This document shows positions 45,901 through 56,660 of a stretch of DNA of 64,000 nt, piece by piece. Source of the DNA: Ceratotherium simum simum. Lineage: Eukaryota > Chordata > Mammalia > Perissodactyla > Rhinocerotidae. The notes beneath the pieces were generated by a model. That model had not been told where the DNA came from. It saw nothing but the letters and a program-made list of their open reading frames with translations, and made no database searches. The translations under genes and the position numbers were made by a program. Every line of letters starts with the position of its first letter. Positions within the stretch are counted from its first letter, which is position 1. The stretch is from the NCBI RefSeq assembly GCF_000283155.1, contig NW_004454175.1:3094536-3158535 (forward strand), written 5' to 3'.

Positions 45901-46146
45901 GGGGGGCCGGCCCGGTAGTGCAGCAGTTCAGTGCACGCGCTCGGCTTTGGCGGCCCGGAGTTTGCAGGTTCGGATCCCGGGCACGCACCAATGCACTGCT
46001 TGTCAGGCTATGCTGTGGCAGTGTCCCATATAAAGTAGAGGAAGATGGGCACAGATGTTAGCCCAGGGACAATCTTCCTCAGCAAAAAAAAAGAGGAGGA
46101 TTGGCATTGGATGTTAGCTCAGGGCTAGTCCTCCTCACAAAAAAAA
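45901..46146 (+). mobile_element. ERE SINE (first of a tandem pair)
   Basis: GGGGGGCCGGCCCGGTAGTGCAGCAGTTC head, B box GGTTCGGATCC intact, long-type two-module tail. 'aaaaagaaattga' flanks it at 45888-45900 and 46147-46159. Confidence 0.95.
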
Positions 46147-46159
46147 AAAAAGAAATTGA

Positions 46160-46348
46160 AGGACTGGCCCCATGGCCTACTGGTTACGTTTGGCATGCTC
46201 CACGTTGGTGGCCCAGGTTTGGATCCTGGGCACGAATCTACACCACTTGTCAGTGGCCATGCTGTGGTGGCGACCCACATACAAAATAGAGGAAGATTGG
46301 CACAAATATTAGCTCAGGGCAAATCTTCTTCAGCAAAAAAAAAAAAGA
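46160..46348 (+). mobile_element. ERE SINE (second of a tandem pair)
   Basis: 'aggactggccccatggcctactggttacg' head, weak B box (GGTTTGGATCC), single-module tail and poly-A. The same 13-mer 'aaaaagaaattga' occurs again at 46349-46361, so three copies of one target sequence bracket the two SINEs. It is more diverged than its neighbour. Confidence 0.93.
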
Positions 46349-46361
46349 AAAAAGAAATTGA

Positions 46362-48203
46362 GATGACTGCTAACCACACTCTTCTTACAGATTCATTAGC
46401 CTAGTAAAAGGTCCAAGAAGTCATACAACAGATGGACTTGTTTGGCTTTACTTAACTCATCATTTTCCCAATTAATGACCTTGGGCCCCTTTTCTTGTGG
46501 TACACCTAAACCATTCCTAGGAACACACTTTAGGGAACACCCTTTAGAGTTCTTTCCTCCAGTCTAGTTACAGTGACCACCTACCCGAAGTCTCCCTGGC
46601 CACTGAGGTGGTGCCCTGCAGAGTCCCTGCTATAGAGCAGAGGTCTTCTCGCCTCCCGATTCTGGGTTCACAGGAGGGTACGGACACTGTTCACATCCTC
46701 TCCCCTTGCTGGCCCTGAGAACATCTGGGCATCTGTTGAAATGTCAGAGAACATTAACAACCTGCTATATTGACTTGAAAACTATTGTGACTGTGCTACA
46801 GGAACACCTTCAACCCACTGGGAAAAGTATGTTTCTTCTAGCTGCAGAGAAAGGCACTTCCCTCCCAACTTCCCTACCTGGACTTTTCAAATCTGGAGGT
46901 TTTTCTTTTTCTTTCTTTCTTTCTTTCTTTTTTTTACTATGATGCTACCTCAAGGCACAGCTGTCAGTTAGCCGCGCTTTATTCCAAACCAGTGCCAGCT
47001 AACAGACCACGAACTATTGATAGCTAATATCCTTAGTTATACCTCACCCCTACTGAATAAAGGAGCCAAATTGCTAAATTTGTTTTTCCAAAGGACATTG
47101 ATTAAAAGAGTTGACAAAGCCACTTGAATGTGAAATTTCCAACTGTCTAAAATGAAAAGCTTTCTCAATCTTCATGTCTTAGGCTGGGAGGTTTATTTTC
47201 CTACTGTGTGTAAATAATGGATTTTGCCTTTTCTGGGAATCCATCATCGAAGAGTATGTTGAATACTCAAACAACGGCAGTCTAAATTGTCCTGCAGTGA
47301 CGCTAACTGGCTGGAACTAATTCAGAAATGTGCACGGAGCATGATGAGGATAACTTCGTGTGTGGGGTAGAAGCCGCACATCTCACCTGCCTCCAAGCTC
47401 ATCTCACGACAGAGGCTGGCTGGGCCAAAGCTCCCCAGAAAATACAGAAGCCTCGTTATAAGTTACATCCAGCTTTGTTTTTTCTTTTCTTTTCTTTCTT
47501 TTCTGTTTAAGAGACTCTTTGTCAGATAGATAATGTAAAAGCTCAAATACTTTTTACTCATTTTCTTGCTGAGATCTGCAGGCATAACCAGCAGCAACCG
47601 CCAGTAATTAATCATAGCTTCTGGAGATGGGCGCACACGTTCAAAGACATTTTCAACCGACTGAAACACGTCATGGGTTTGAAATCCTGCCATAGAGCAG
47701 AAACTCGGGAATGAGGCTGTACTTTCTTTCTGATTTGGATGTACCCATTGAGTGTTGCCAAAGGCAGCTCCTGAAAAGTCATCAGGGACGGCAGAATTCC
47801 TCCTTAGGGATCTAGGGCGGACAAATATCTCTGGACCACACTGGGGACAAGATGGGCAGAGACAAGCACGTGACACTGGGCAAAATATTAGGCGAGTGTT
47901 TGGGTAATGACCTTTTGTTGCAACGAACAGACACTCTCAAGTTACAGAGTGATTTATTGCAAGGATGCTTGTGGAACAGCATTGGAAATAGAAAATGTTT
48001 ACAGCTGGAGATAGTTCTAGCAACCACCTATGCCCTCTGTTGCTCTCAAGAGCCACAGGGATGCCCTCTATTGGTTTACCAGCTTATTTTTATCATCGGC
48101 TCCATTCCACCCTCTCTGCAGACTGGCTTCTATTGCTCACTCATAACTTCTTCTTCCTTATAACTTCAGCTTGCACATGTTACCTCTTGTTGTTCCGTCT
48201 TCT
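46362..48203. other. Unassigned sequence with (CTTT)n microsatellites
   Basis: CTTT-rich runs at about 46900-46936 and 47477-47506. No gene or transposon recognised. A 137-codon minus-strand frame at 47463-47876 ends in lysine/glutamate codons from the CTTT run and has no motif. Confidence 0.45.
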
Positions 48204-48215
48204 CTCTAATTCATC

Positions 48216-48409
48216 ATTTATTTATTTATTTATTTATTTATTTACTTACTTACTTACTTTGGTGAGGAAGATCAGCCCTGAGCTAACATCTGTTGCCAAT
48301 CCTCCTCTTTTTGCTGAGGAAGAGTGGCCCTGAGCTAACACCCATCTTCCTCTATTTTATATGTGGGATGCCTGCCACAGCATGGCTTGATATGCCACCA
48401 GGTCGGCCC
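48216..48409 (-). mobile_element. ERE SINE lacking promoter boxes, with (AAAT/AAGT)n tail
   Basis: On the minus strand the head GGGGCCGACCTGGTGGCATATC jumps straight to AAGCCATGCTGTGGCAG, so the downstream part of the A-box region and the B box are absent. The tail is the two-module type ending in AAGT/AAAT repeats (48216-48260). Duplication 'ctctaattcatc' is exact at 48204-48215 and 48410-48421. Confidence 0.92.
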
Positions 48410-48421
48410 CTCTAATTCATC

Positions 48422-48809
48422 CTTTTTAAACTTCAGGTCCTATTACTAACTGACTCATTCTCATGGTATTTTCATAGTTTCTATTCCCAGGAGAGCAAGT
48501 TTAGTTGGTCCAGATTACAGTTATGGGCCAGGCCGAATCAACCTATGGATGGCCTGCCTTTGGGACATTTGCTCACCACTGGTCTAATCAACTGTGACCA
48601 AGTGGAGTAGGATTACAGTGTTTAACACAAGCTTCTCTACATCTGTCCCTTCAGCAGGGGCTGTGATTGGCAGACACAGTGATTGACATCTGAGGTCACT
48701 GTTGTATTCCTGTTCCATTATTAATGAGGTCTTTCAGAGCAGCCCATGCTGTTCTCATACGCCGGCCCACACAGCTATCAGATGTCAGTTCTACTTCTAA
48801 ATAAGTCTC
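48422..48809. other. Unassigned sequence
   Basis: Nothing recognised. Confidence 0.4.
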
Positions 48810-49375
48810 TAATCTGTTCAGCTTTTCCCCTCCCCACTGCTGCTACCCTTGTCCAGGTCATAATTACCCCCACGCAATTTCTCCCTAACTGGTCTCCCTG
48901 CTAACACTCCCATGCTGCTCCAATCCATCTTTCTACAATTCAAATCTGACCATGCCACCCCCAGCTTATAACATTCAATAGCTCCTATCGCCCAAAGAAT
49001 AAAGTCTAATTCCTTGATGTGGTTTAGAAGGTTTAAATGTTTCCATGACCTGGTCCCTGACAGTCTCCTCCCACGTCATCTCTCACCATCCCTCCTTTGC
49101 TCTCTGCACTCCAGTTTGCTCAACTCCTGTCCATTTCTCAGACACGCTGTGCTCTCTCTTGACTTGGGGCCTTTGTACCTGCTTTTCCCGTTGCCCATTC
49201 CCAACTTTCCTCCTTCTCAGCTGAAACTTCACTCTCTCGGACTTTTCTGACTCCCTCGATGCATGTGATGAGGACAGGGAGCTCATCTGCAATGTTTGCA
49301 GTTATATCCCAGCCCCTGGCCCTGCGCTGGCAACAGTGGGTACTCTGTAAACATTTCTTGTTGCTGTGTTGTTGA
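48810..49375 (+). mobile_element. L2 LINE 3' end
   Basis: 'accatgccacccccagcttataacattcaatagctcc', 'catgacctggtccctgacagtctcc', 'cttggggcctttgtacctgcttttccc' and 'cagcccctggccctgcgctgg' run in consensus order from the ORF C-terminus to the 3' UTR. Any open frame here is the LINE. Confidence 0.85.
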
Positions 49376-50849
49376 ATCCCAGAACTTCAAGAAGTAATCA
49401 TTTCTGTGTGAGAATCAAAAATGAAAGGTAAATAAAAGTGATTTGGAGAAAGGAAGAGAGTGAAGTGAAATAGAGAAGGATATGGTATAATGATTTTGAA
49501 AAACTCGTGGAGTATAGATGAATCCCTGAAGGAAGGAAAAAGATCTATGGACTTTGATTACTGAGAGAAATATGTAGCCCCCAGAGGGCTAGCCAAGATC
49601 AAAGGATGTTGCCGAGAGGAATCCATCTCAAGGATATCTGGCCATTAACAACAAGCAGGATTTAGGCCCTGGATTAATTTGTTTAGCAGAGAGAAGTTCA
49701 ACTCCCTTCTAAAGCATTTGGAATAGCTGTTGTACTTGGGATATGAACCTGGACACCTGTTTCCTGGGGTTTCCTGGGACAGTCTGCATTCCCAGGTGCA
49801 GCCTACAGCTCCCTGTGTGTTCCTAGCATCCATAGCTCTCTAGTGCTTCCTGATAAAGGTTCACAGAGGCTCATGGAATAGTTTACTTGCCCTTTAAGAA
49901 ACCTGGCCTAGGCTCTCCTCCTTGTGTCCTGCCCACTACACCCCAGGGGGCAGCTTGAGGGAGAGGGAAGAGCTCGACAACCTTGACACACTTCTGCGAA
50001 TGGTCATGCTTGCCCCTCTCTGACACTAGCCTTCCCTAGGAGGGTCCTGGAGGCAGGCAGCCGTGGGTGTTATCTCTTCTCTCCTGGGATCAGGTAGATA
50101 TTATGTTTTCAAAATAGCTGCCAGAGCATGCAAGTAACACCACTCTCCACACATTTTAATGTGAGAGCCTAAATTCTTGAGGTGGCAAAATACACTGGAG
50201 GCCCAAAGGAGAAGGGCCACTTCACAATATTTAGCAAGTGAGAGATAGAGCAGGAAAGGAAGACGGCCAATGGCTAGTCAGTAACGTGGCATCAAGAAAC
50301 TAGTTCTCTTTAGGCACACAGGTTAGTCACAACCTCTCATGGAATGTGTTTCCTGCCAATAGCAGGTGGTATCCAGAGGAGAACCCAGTCTCACCACAAA
50401 CCCAGGAAGGAGAGGTTGGCCAAAGTCAACAGGCACTGCAAGGATCTGTAGATTAATCTCCTCTGATGGGGATCAAAGAAGGAAGAAATTGCTCCTGGAA
50501 GCTCACAGCGGTGTCGTGGTCTGAACTAGAAAAGATTGTAGATCACACCCCTACAACCAAGTTCCTCAAATGTCCACGAGACTTGGACCAAAAAACATCA
50601 GTGGGAAGCAGCCCTTGTCCTCACATCCAGAGGCAGGGGATGGCCTATTAGCAAAGCAGGGATCTTAGTTCTCTCTTTTCTTGATAGTTCAGTCTGAAGA
50701 GATGTGGGGTTCTTGCCTCCTGGCCATCCAATCTGAAACTGATACAAGTAAACATTAGCTGCATCATTTAAGTCTTTTTTCCCTTTTCCTCTCTCTGCAA
50801 AAAGACAACAAACAAACAAATAAAACCAAAACCAAACAAAAAAGCCTCA
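49376..50849. other. Unassigned sequence
   Basis: No gene or transposon recognised. Confidence 0.4.
49940..49953 (+). promoter_or_regulatory. CTCF-like motif
   Basis: ACCCCAGGGGGCAG has the strong AGGGGGCAG core and matches CCASYAGRKGGCRS at 12 of 14 positions. Motif evidence only. Confidence 0.3.
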
Positions 50850-50985
50850 AACAAGCTGGATTATCTTGGTCAAGGCACCTAACCTCTCTGAGCCTGTTTT
50901 TTTAGCCGCAAAATTGGGAGATTGGACTTGTCGAAAAGTCCCCTCTACCTCTAAAGTCTGTAACATTTCATACAAAATAGTTAGA
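50850..50985 (+). mobile_element. MIR-class SINE
   Basis: 'attatcttggtcaaggcacctaacctctctgagcctgtttttttagccgcaaaattgggagattggacttg' and 'cccctctacctctaaagtctgtaac' match sense MIR-class core and tail. Confidence 0.8.
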
Positions 50986-51619
50986 GGCCACAGGAAAGAG
51001 GGGGGACACATTCTTTTCCCTGATGGGCCATCAAATAAGAAGACTAATGAGTATTTGGGTGCAAGGTTCACAAAAAGCCTGACTTACAGACTCAAGATGC
51101 CTAATTAAATGGTGGCATCCCCAAGGTCACAGCCTCCTTCCTGTTGGCGGGTCTCTTCGGTCTGTGCCTGGTACTCCATAATGCCATGCATAGCGTGGCT
51201 CCCTGACAGCTGTTGACTTGACTCTTAACAGACTTTGTTTGTTTTTCTCCAAGGTGGATCCTAGACGTGTACCTGAGGCCCAAGTGTTTAGACTAATGTG
51301 TCTGGTAGGAACTAGATTTATGCAGAGCCGCTCTCATTTCGGCTGCCTGGCTTCCTTGCTCATGGTCGGGCCGCCTTGGGATGTTGATTTTTGTTCTTTT
51401 GCCCATTGTTTCCCTGCTCCCTATTTCTAATTTCTTTTTTTTTTTCAGAGGCTGACGCAGTTATTTCCACCCTGAGTGCTTGGCCCCACTCTCCAGCTCT
51501 GGGCTCCGTAACCCATGGCAACAAGAGGAGGGAAGCAGGTGATCACACCACACACACAGATTATTCTCTCTCTCTGGCTCTGGCAGTCTAGGGCACACAA
51601 AGGGAGGAGTCTCCACTGG
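50986..51619. other. Unassigned sequence
   Basis: A splice-acceptor-like T12-CAG at about 51434-51448 precedes 'aggctgacgcag', but no donor or conserved frame follows convincingly. Confidence 0.4.
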
Positions 51620-51775
51620 CTGCAGTGCCAATTAGAGACACAGGCCGCGTGGCTGGTGCTGAACGCGCAGGGCTTCCGGGTCACGATGCTGCAGCTGCCG
51701 GCGAGCAGCTTGGCCTCTCCTGCTCGCTCCAGCTCCTCGTATTTCTGCAGGGCGGCAAAGTAAAATCTGACCTTG
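51620..51775 (-). other. Coding-like GC-rich segment, unidentified
   Basis: The minus strand is open from 51780 to 51445 (111 codons). Codons covering 51620-51775 read …FYFAALQKYEELERAGEAKL…, mostly with G or C at the third position in an otherwise AT-rich neighbourhood. The rest of the open frame downstream is ordinary sequence. I see no good splice donor, no polyadenylation signal and no known domain. It could be an exon, a fragment of a processed pseudogene, or chance. I cannot name a parent gene. Confidence 0.3.
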
Positions 51776-51978
51776 CACACACATACAGAAATGCCTTCAT
51801 CCCCTGCCCTTGCTAGGCTATCCGGAAACCCTATTTTATGTCACCACAGAGATGGGCAGAATTATGCCTATTAGTAATAAGTGAACTTACTTACATATAT
51901 TTAATGTAAAAAGAAATTTCTTTCCACATGATTTTCTAAATGGAAATCATAATCAAGCCATTTAAAATCTAAACTCTC

Positions 51979-52189
51979 CGGCCAGCCCTGTGGCTTAGCG
52001 GTTAATTGCGGGGGCTCCGCTACTGTCGGCCTGGGTTTGGATCCCGGGCGCGCACCAATGCACCGCTTGTCTGGCCATGCTGAGGCGGAGTCCCACATAC
52101 AGCAACTAGCAGGATATGCAACTACCACATACAACTATCTTCTGGGGCTTTGGGGAGAAAAAGGGAAAAAAATAAATAAAAGCAGACTT
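51979..52189 (+). mobile_element. ERE SINE
   Basis: 'ggccagccctgtggcttagcggttaattgc' head, B box GGTTTGGATCC (one change), short tail module 'cagcaactagcaggatatgcaac…ggggctttgg' and (AAAT)n. Duplication 'taaactctc' at 51970-51978 and 52190-52198. Confidence 0.93.
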
Positions 52190-52198
52190 TAAACTCTC

Positions 52199-53129
52199 AC
52201 TGCCCGACCTCCTCTTATATTTATGAGTTCTAGAACTCTTCAACCCAGTTCAACAATTTTTTGTTCCTTGCCAAATTTCCTAGTTGGTTTGACCCAAGGA
52301 TGGAAAGAGTCAAGTGACTGACCTGTGCTTAAGTGGTAACAATCCCTTCTGTTCGGGGACTAGAACTACATGGTGGAAGCATTCTTATCTGACTTGGTCA
52401 GGACTAGTAGTTACAGGTTAATAAAGAAGTCATTTCAAGTGAGGAATCACAAAAAGTGATAGATACAAACCCATGTAACATTGTATTTTCACTTAAAATT
52501 TACCAGTATACATTAATCTCCCATTCTTTTGATGTATGGCCAAAGTCTGATGCTTGAAAGTCAAGTCAATTGTATAAGCTATATTCATAATGCATCATCT
52601 ACAACTTCCACCTTTAGTTTCTTAGTGCTATAAGAATTTAAAGACACTTGAAAAGCCCTCTGAGCCCAGAGTCTGTGTAGATTTTTACGGTTTCTGCCAA
52701 TATTTTACAACAGTCTCATTCCTACCTCATTTGAAGGCAAAGTAACTTGCCTATTCTTTCCAAATAATTCAACTTATTTCTCAAGGAAAAATTTTATTTC
52801 CTTTTACGTTCATATTGCATCGGTTTACGTATTATTCAATAAAATTATGAATTACAAAACAAATGCAACTAGCAAAAACTGCTTTGGGAATAAACCCAAG
52901 TGCTCTTGGTAAGTTGGACACTCAACTGGTGGGAGCAGAGGCGTGCAGGTGCTCAAGGGAATGGCATCCAGCATCACAGGGCAACTGGGAACTGTTAGCC
53001 ATTCTAGCACATGACAGTTGAATGTGAATACTAATATTAGAAATCGCACAATGAGATTGCTTGTACTAGAATGCTAACACCGACATGGAACTAGGCAGCT
53101 CCCTTCACTGGTCTCTTCCACACTCAAGC
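52199..53129. other. AT-rich unassigned sequence
   Basis: Nothing recognised. Confidence 0.4.
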
Positions 53130-53240
53130 TCCTGATCTTGTATCCTCATCCTTAAAGCAGCTATTTACATTTAACATTTGCACACCTCCACTTGTCCCAT
53201 TTGCTCCTCAAATTCAGCATGTCCAAAACCAAGCCCTTCT
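53130..53240 (+). mobile_element. L2 LINE (left half of a split copy)
   Basis: 'ttgctcctcaaattcagcatgtccaaaaccaagcccttctc' matches L2 (CTCAAACTCAACATGTCCAAAACTGAACTCTTG). Confidence 0.6.
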
Positions 53241-53419
53241 CTTCTTTTAACATGGAATAGAACATGCTGATTTTGCTCATAGGAGAGCTCTTCATCAAAG
53301 GCATCTAAATCCAGGAGGAAGCCAAGATGGGAGCCCAGGGGCCCAACCTCCTTCATGTTCCTCCAGGAGATCCTAAGGAGCTTCCAAGGATCTCTTCAGA
53401 GCACAGATGGGAAACCTCT

Positions 53420-53637
53420 GGAATAGGGTATAGACTTTGGAGCCAGAGAGAGCTGAGTTCAAGTCCTCACTGTTTCACATGCTATCTGAGTGACTTTGGG
53501 CAAGTTGCTTATTGTCTGAGTCCCAGTTTCCTAGAAGTAAAGTGGGAATAGTATAGCTACTAATAAAAATTGTGAGCATCAGGTGAAATGATGCATAAAA
53601 AGTACTTGATATGCTGAGATGCTCAGTAGTGTCTCCA
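53420..53637 (+). mobile_element. MIR SINE
   Basis: 'agactttggagccagagagagctgagttcaagtcctcactgtttcacatgctatctgagtgactttgggcaagttgcttattgtctgag…' to 'tgatatgctgagatgctcagtagtg' is a near-complete MIR. Confidence 0.88.
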
Positions 53638-53647
53638 AATCAGTTTA

Positions 53648-54420
53648 TTTTTTAAAAATGGCACCCAGTTCCCAAGGTTTGAAAGTTCATTTGCCACTGA
53701 CCTTTCCTTCCTCTTGAACCACCACCTTCCCGCCACATCAGTCAGTCATTTGGGAAGCTCTGCATTTTCTTGCCCCTTAATATCTAGCCTCACTTTTGCT
53801 TCCATTTCATGCCCATGGTACCACCTTCATTCATGCCTCCATTGTCCCCTAACTTCCTGCTAATCTGTACCCACAAATTCAACCTACACATTGATGACCT
53901 ATGACCTTCTTGAATCACAGAACTGATTGGGCAGGTAGCGCTCAGAGCCCCTCAATGGTGCCCCATGGTCTGCGACGTAAAGTCCATACGGCTGAGCTTG
54001 GCTTTCAAAGCATTCCAAGCTTCAGACTCGTTTCTTTTCCAGGCTTATCTTTGACCTCTTCCCCACCAGCACCCTATGTCCAGCCCGAGAGACTCCTCTC
54101 TGTTCTCTGAATACAAGAAACTCACTCTTCATGAAGTCTATCTCTCTGCCCCTGCCATTTCCCCCCCTTGAATTCTCCCCCTCCACACCTCTGGCTGTGT
54201 AAGTCCCATCAAAATTTCAAGCTGAAGTGACTCTCTTTTTATAATGTTGTTTCATCTTTTCCTTTTTTAAACACTCTCCCCCGACTTCATCCCCCAAAGT
54301 GTACCAATGTTCCTGTATGGATATTATTTGTATATTTACCATTCTCTCATTTGTGAGATTCTCTTCTCTGTGAACATAATTCAGAACCTTGCTTCAGAAG
54401 ATGTATCTCGGGTGAATATT
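53648..54420 (+). mobile_element. L2 LINE (right half)
   Basis: Resumes at 'aaaaatggcacccagttcccaagg', continues with 'tggtgccccatggtctgcgacgtaaagtccatacggctgagcttggctttcaaagc' and ends in pyrimidine-rich 3' UTR-like sequence. Diverged; the right edge is soft. Confidence 0.55.
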
Positions 54421-56459
54421 TTTTGGAGGATAAAAATCCCAATGTAATAGATAAGGTCCAGAAGAGGAAACAAAACTAGAAATAGATACCAAGCCTTATG
54501 GTAGTTCATAGTGTACTGTCACCTCAGCAGCCTCCCAAAAGAGGGCATTGCTACCCTGGAAGTCTTGGTTTTCCTCCTGGGAGGCTGCACATGTAGGCAA
54601 GGACCGAGATTAATCCAAAGGAAACAAGGTTTCCCTTGACTCTATGTTTTATTGTTACAAGTTTATTCATTGTTTTTTAGACAGAGAAAAATAAAACTTC
54701 TGTAAGTTACTATATTGCTATAACAAAGGGAAACCCACATGTTCTTCCAAGTGCCTCTTGCTGCCATTTTATTTTCTGTCCCCCAAGCTTGTAGTGGGGT
54801 ATCATTGGCCATGATTTCCTGAAGATTTTTATAGAAAATTGTGACCCTAATAACTATTTCTGACTTGACGGCATAAAAATCCTTTCCCTTTTCACTACAA
54901 CAAATCTAAAACTTCATACAATATTATTTCATATTATAACCATGTAAAACACGGAACACAACAATGAATAGTAGAAGGAGAACTCAACTGGCACTATGAA
55001 CTGAGGAAACCCAAATCTCCCTTATCCTTTTTCATTAGGCTGGACAGACTGGCTAACAGAGGTGTGGGGCGTTGGGCTCTGACTGCTGGAGGAAGCCACC
55101 ATTAGCAAACAAACATCTGCTGGCTTCCCTCTGTGGTCCCTGCCAGCTGCAGCCGAGGCACAGTAAATTACTCTGCTAATTCTATTGGCTCATTCCTGCA
55201 TTTCTCTAATGCACAATATTGATTTGTGCTGGAGAGCCTGAGCTTGCACAGATTCTAAAGGTGCAGGTGGGCAAAGTCTTATATTTGTAACACCAGAAAA
55301 AACTGTGGTATGAGGAACTGTTGCTGAAGCTAAAAGATGCTCAGTGACAAGGATTGGAAGGAAAGAGCTAGATTGAAAACAATGCATCAGTTCACTGAAA
55401 GAGTTCCCTTTAATGGTACAACAGTGGGAATCATATAGGAGAAAGACCACCCATTTAGTCACTAATGGAAAGCAGGAAGATTTTGAAGGATGATGGGAAT
55501 GAGCTGGGTAACATAATGAGGAAATATAGTCTATCTTTAACTGATTATTTGATGTGAAATTTCTACTTAAAAGGAAAAAAAACCCCTCTATAACATGCCT
55601 ATTCTTAGGCTGTTATTGATTTTCAGAAGCATCAGAGTCTGTTAGCTGAGAAGAGGGAGTCTGGGATTCCCTACTGTTAGTAGTATGACTTGCGTTAAGG
55701 TTGAACTTGTTTTCTCATCTCTACGTGGCTGTGATAACTCCTATAGACTCGTGAGAATGGAATGAAATATTACATGACAATCACTTATTGCAGCCTCAGG
55801 CTCATTGTTAGATTCACTCTCTGAGCTCTACGTTCTTCAGCCAGAAAGCTCGTAGGCAGTGGAATGCACTCTGCAGGTTTACTTGAGAAAAGCAGAGTGG
55901 GTGTTTGAGACCAGGACTCCACTGAGAAGAAACTACTCACCATTGCCCTCCAGAGTTTACTACCCACTTACTTCTCTGGCTGGATGGGGTGTGAGAAAGT
56001 TTAGCCTAAAGGAAATTAACCCAAATGCATAAGGCCAATGAGAATAATACCATCAAGCATTCAGGAGTTATCAAATCGCTTATGAAGTGCCAGGGGCTTG
56101 ACATTAGCTCCCACTCACCCCACTTCCCAATTTAACACCTATTGAATTTCAAAGAATTATTCTCTTTGTCTTCCTGGTTAATTTAAATTCTGCTGTCCCT
56201 GGCAGAGTGAGGTGTGGAAACAAGATTCAGGATATCTTTCAAAGATGAAGCTGACATTGATTCAAAGCAGATGTTCTGGTGGGATGCCCTCACCCACACG
56301 GACAGCTGGCTTCTGTTAGGTGTGGCTTTCAGAAGGTTATCAGCGGCCCAGGACACTTAAAATCATGGGGCATCTCAGAAGGGTCCGTAAAACCCGGACA
56401 GGGGTCCCTCCTGAGTTCTAAAATAGATGTTTGGGGAACCACCCTTTCCTTAGGTGGGA
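54421..56459. other. Repeat-poor unassigned sequence
   Basis: About 2 kb with no transposon or gene recognised. Contains a 10-bp perfect inverted repeat with a 42-nt loop at 54527-54588. Confidence 0.45.
54527..54588. repeat. 10-bp perfect inverted repeat, 42-nt loop
   Basis: GCAGCCTCCC at 54527-54536 pairs with GGGAGGCTGC at 54579-54588. Inner bases do not extend the stem, which argues against a pre-miRNA. Confidence 0.85.
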
Positions 56460-56660
56460 ACAAAGCCCTGTGCAAGGTGCTTTATGAGGATTACTCATCT
56501 AATCCAAACAAATCCACACAACGCTCCAAGAGTAGACACCATGATGCCCATTTTCGAGGCAAGGACACTACAGAAGAGATAAAAGCATGTAACTTGCCTA
56601 CGGGTTCACAGCCAGTAAAGTGGGTAGAACTGAGATGGCCCATACTTGCCCATTTGACTT
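56460..56660 (-). mobile_element. MIR SINE
   Basis: 'aaggtgctttatgaggattactcatctaatcc…gatgcccattttcgaggcaaggacactacagaagagataaaagcatgtaacttgcctacgggttcacagccagtaaagtgg' is antisense MIR. The 143-codon frame at 56279-56710 runs through it and is not a gene. Confidence 0.85.

Noticed and set aside
47463..47876. Minus-strand frame of 137 codons ending in a lysine-rich tail
   Set aside because: The tail is translated from a CTTT microsatellite and the rest shows no family signature.
51434..51540. Possible plus-strand exon after a strong T-run plus CAG acceptor-like site
   Set aside because: Only a weak donor-like 'cag|gtgatc' follows, the frame has no recognisable domain, and T runs followed by CAG are common.
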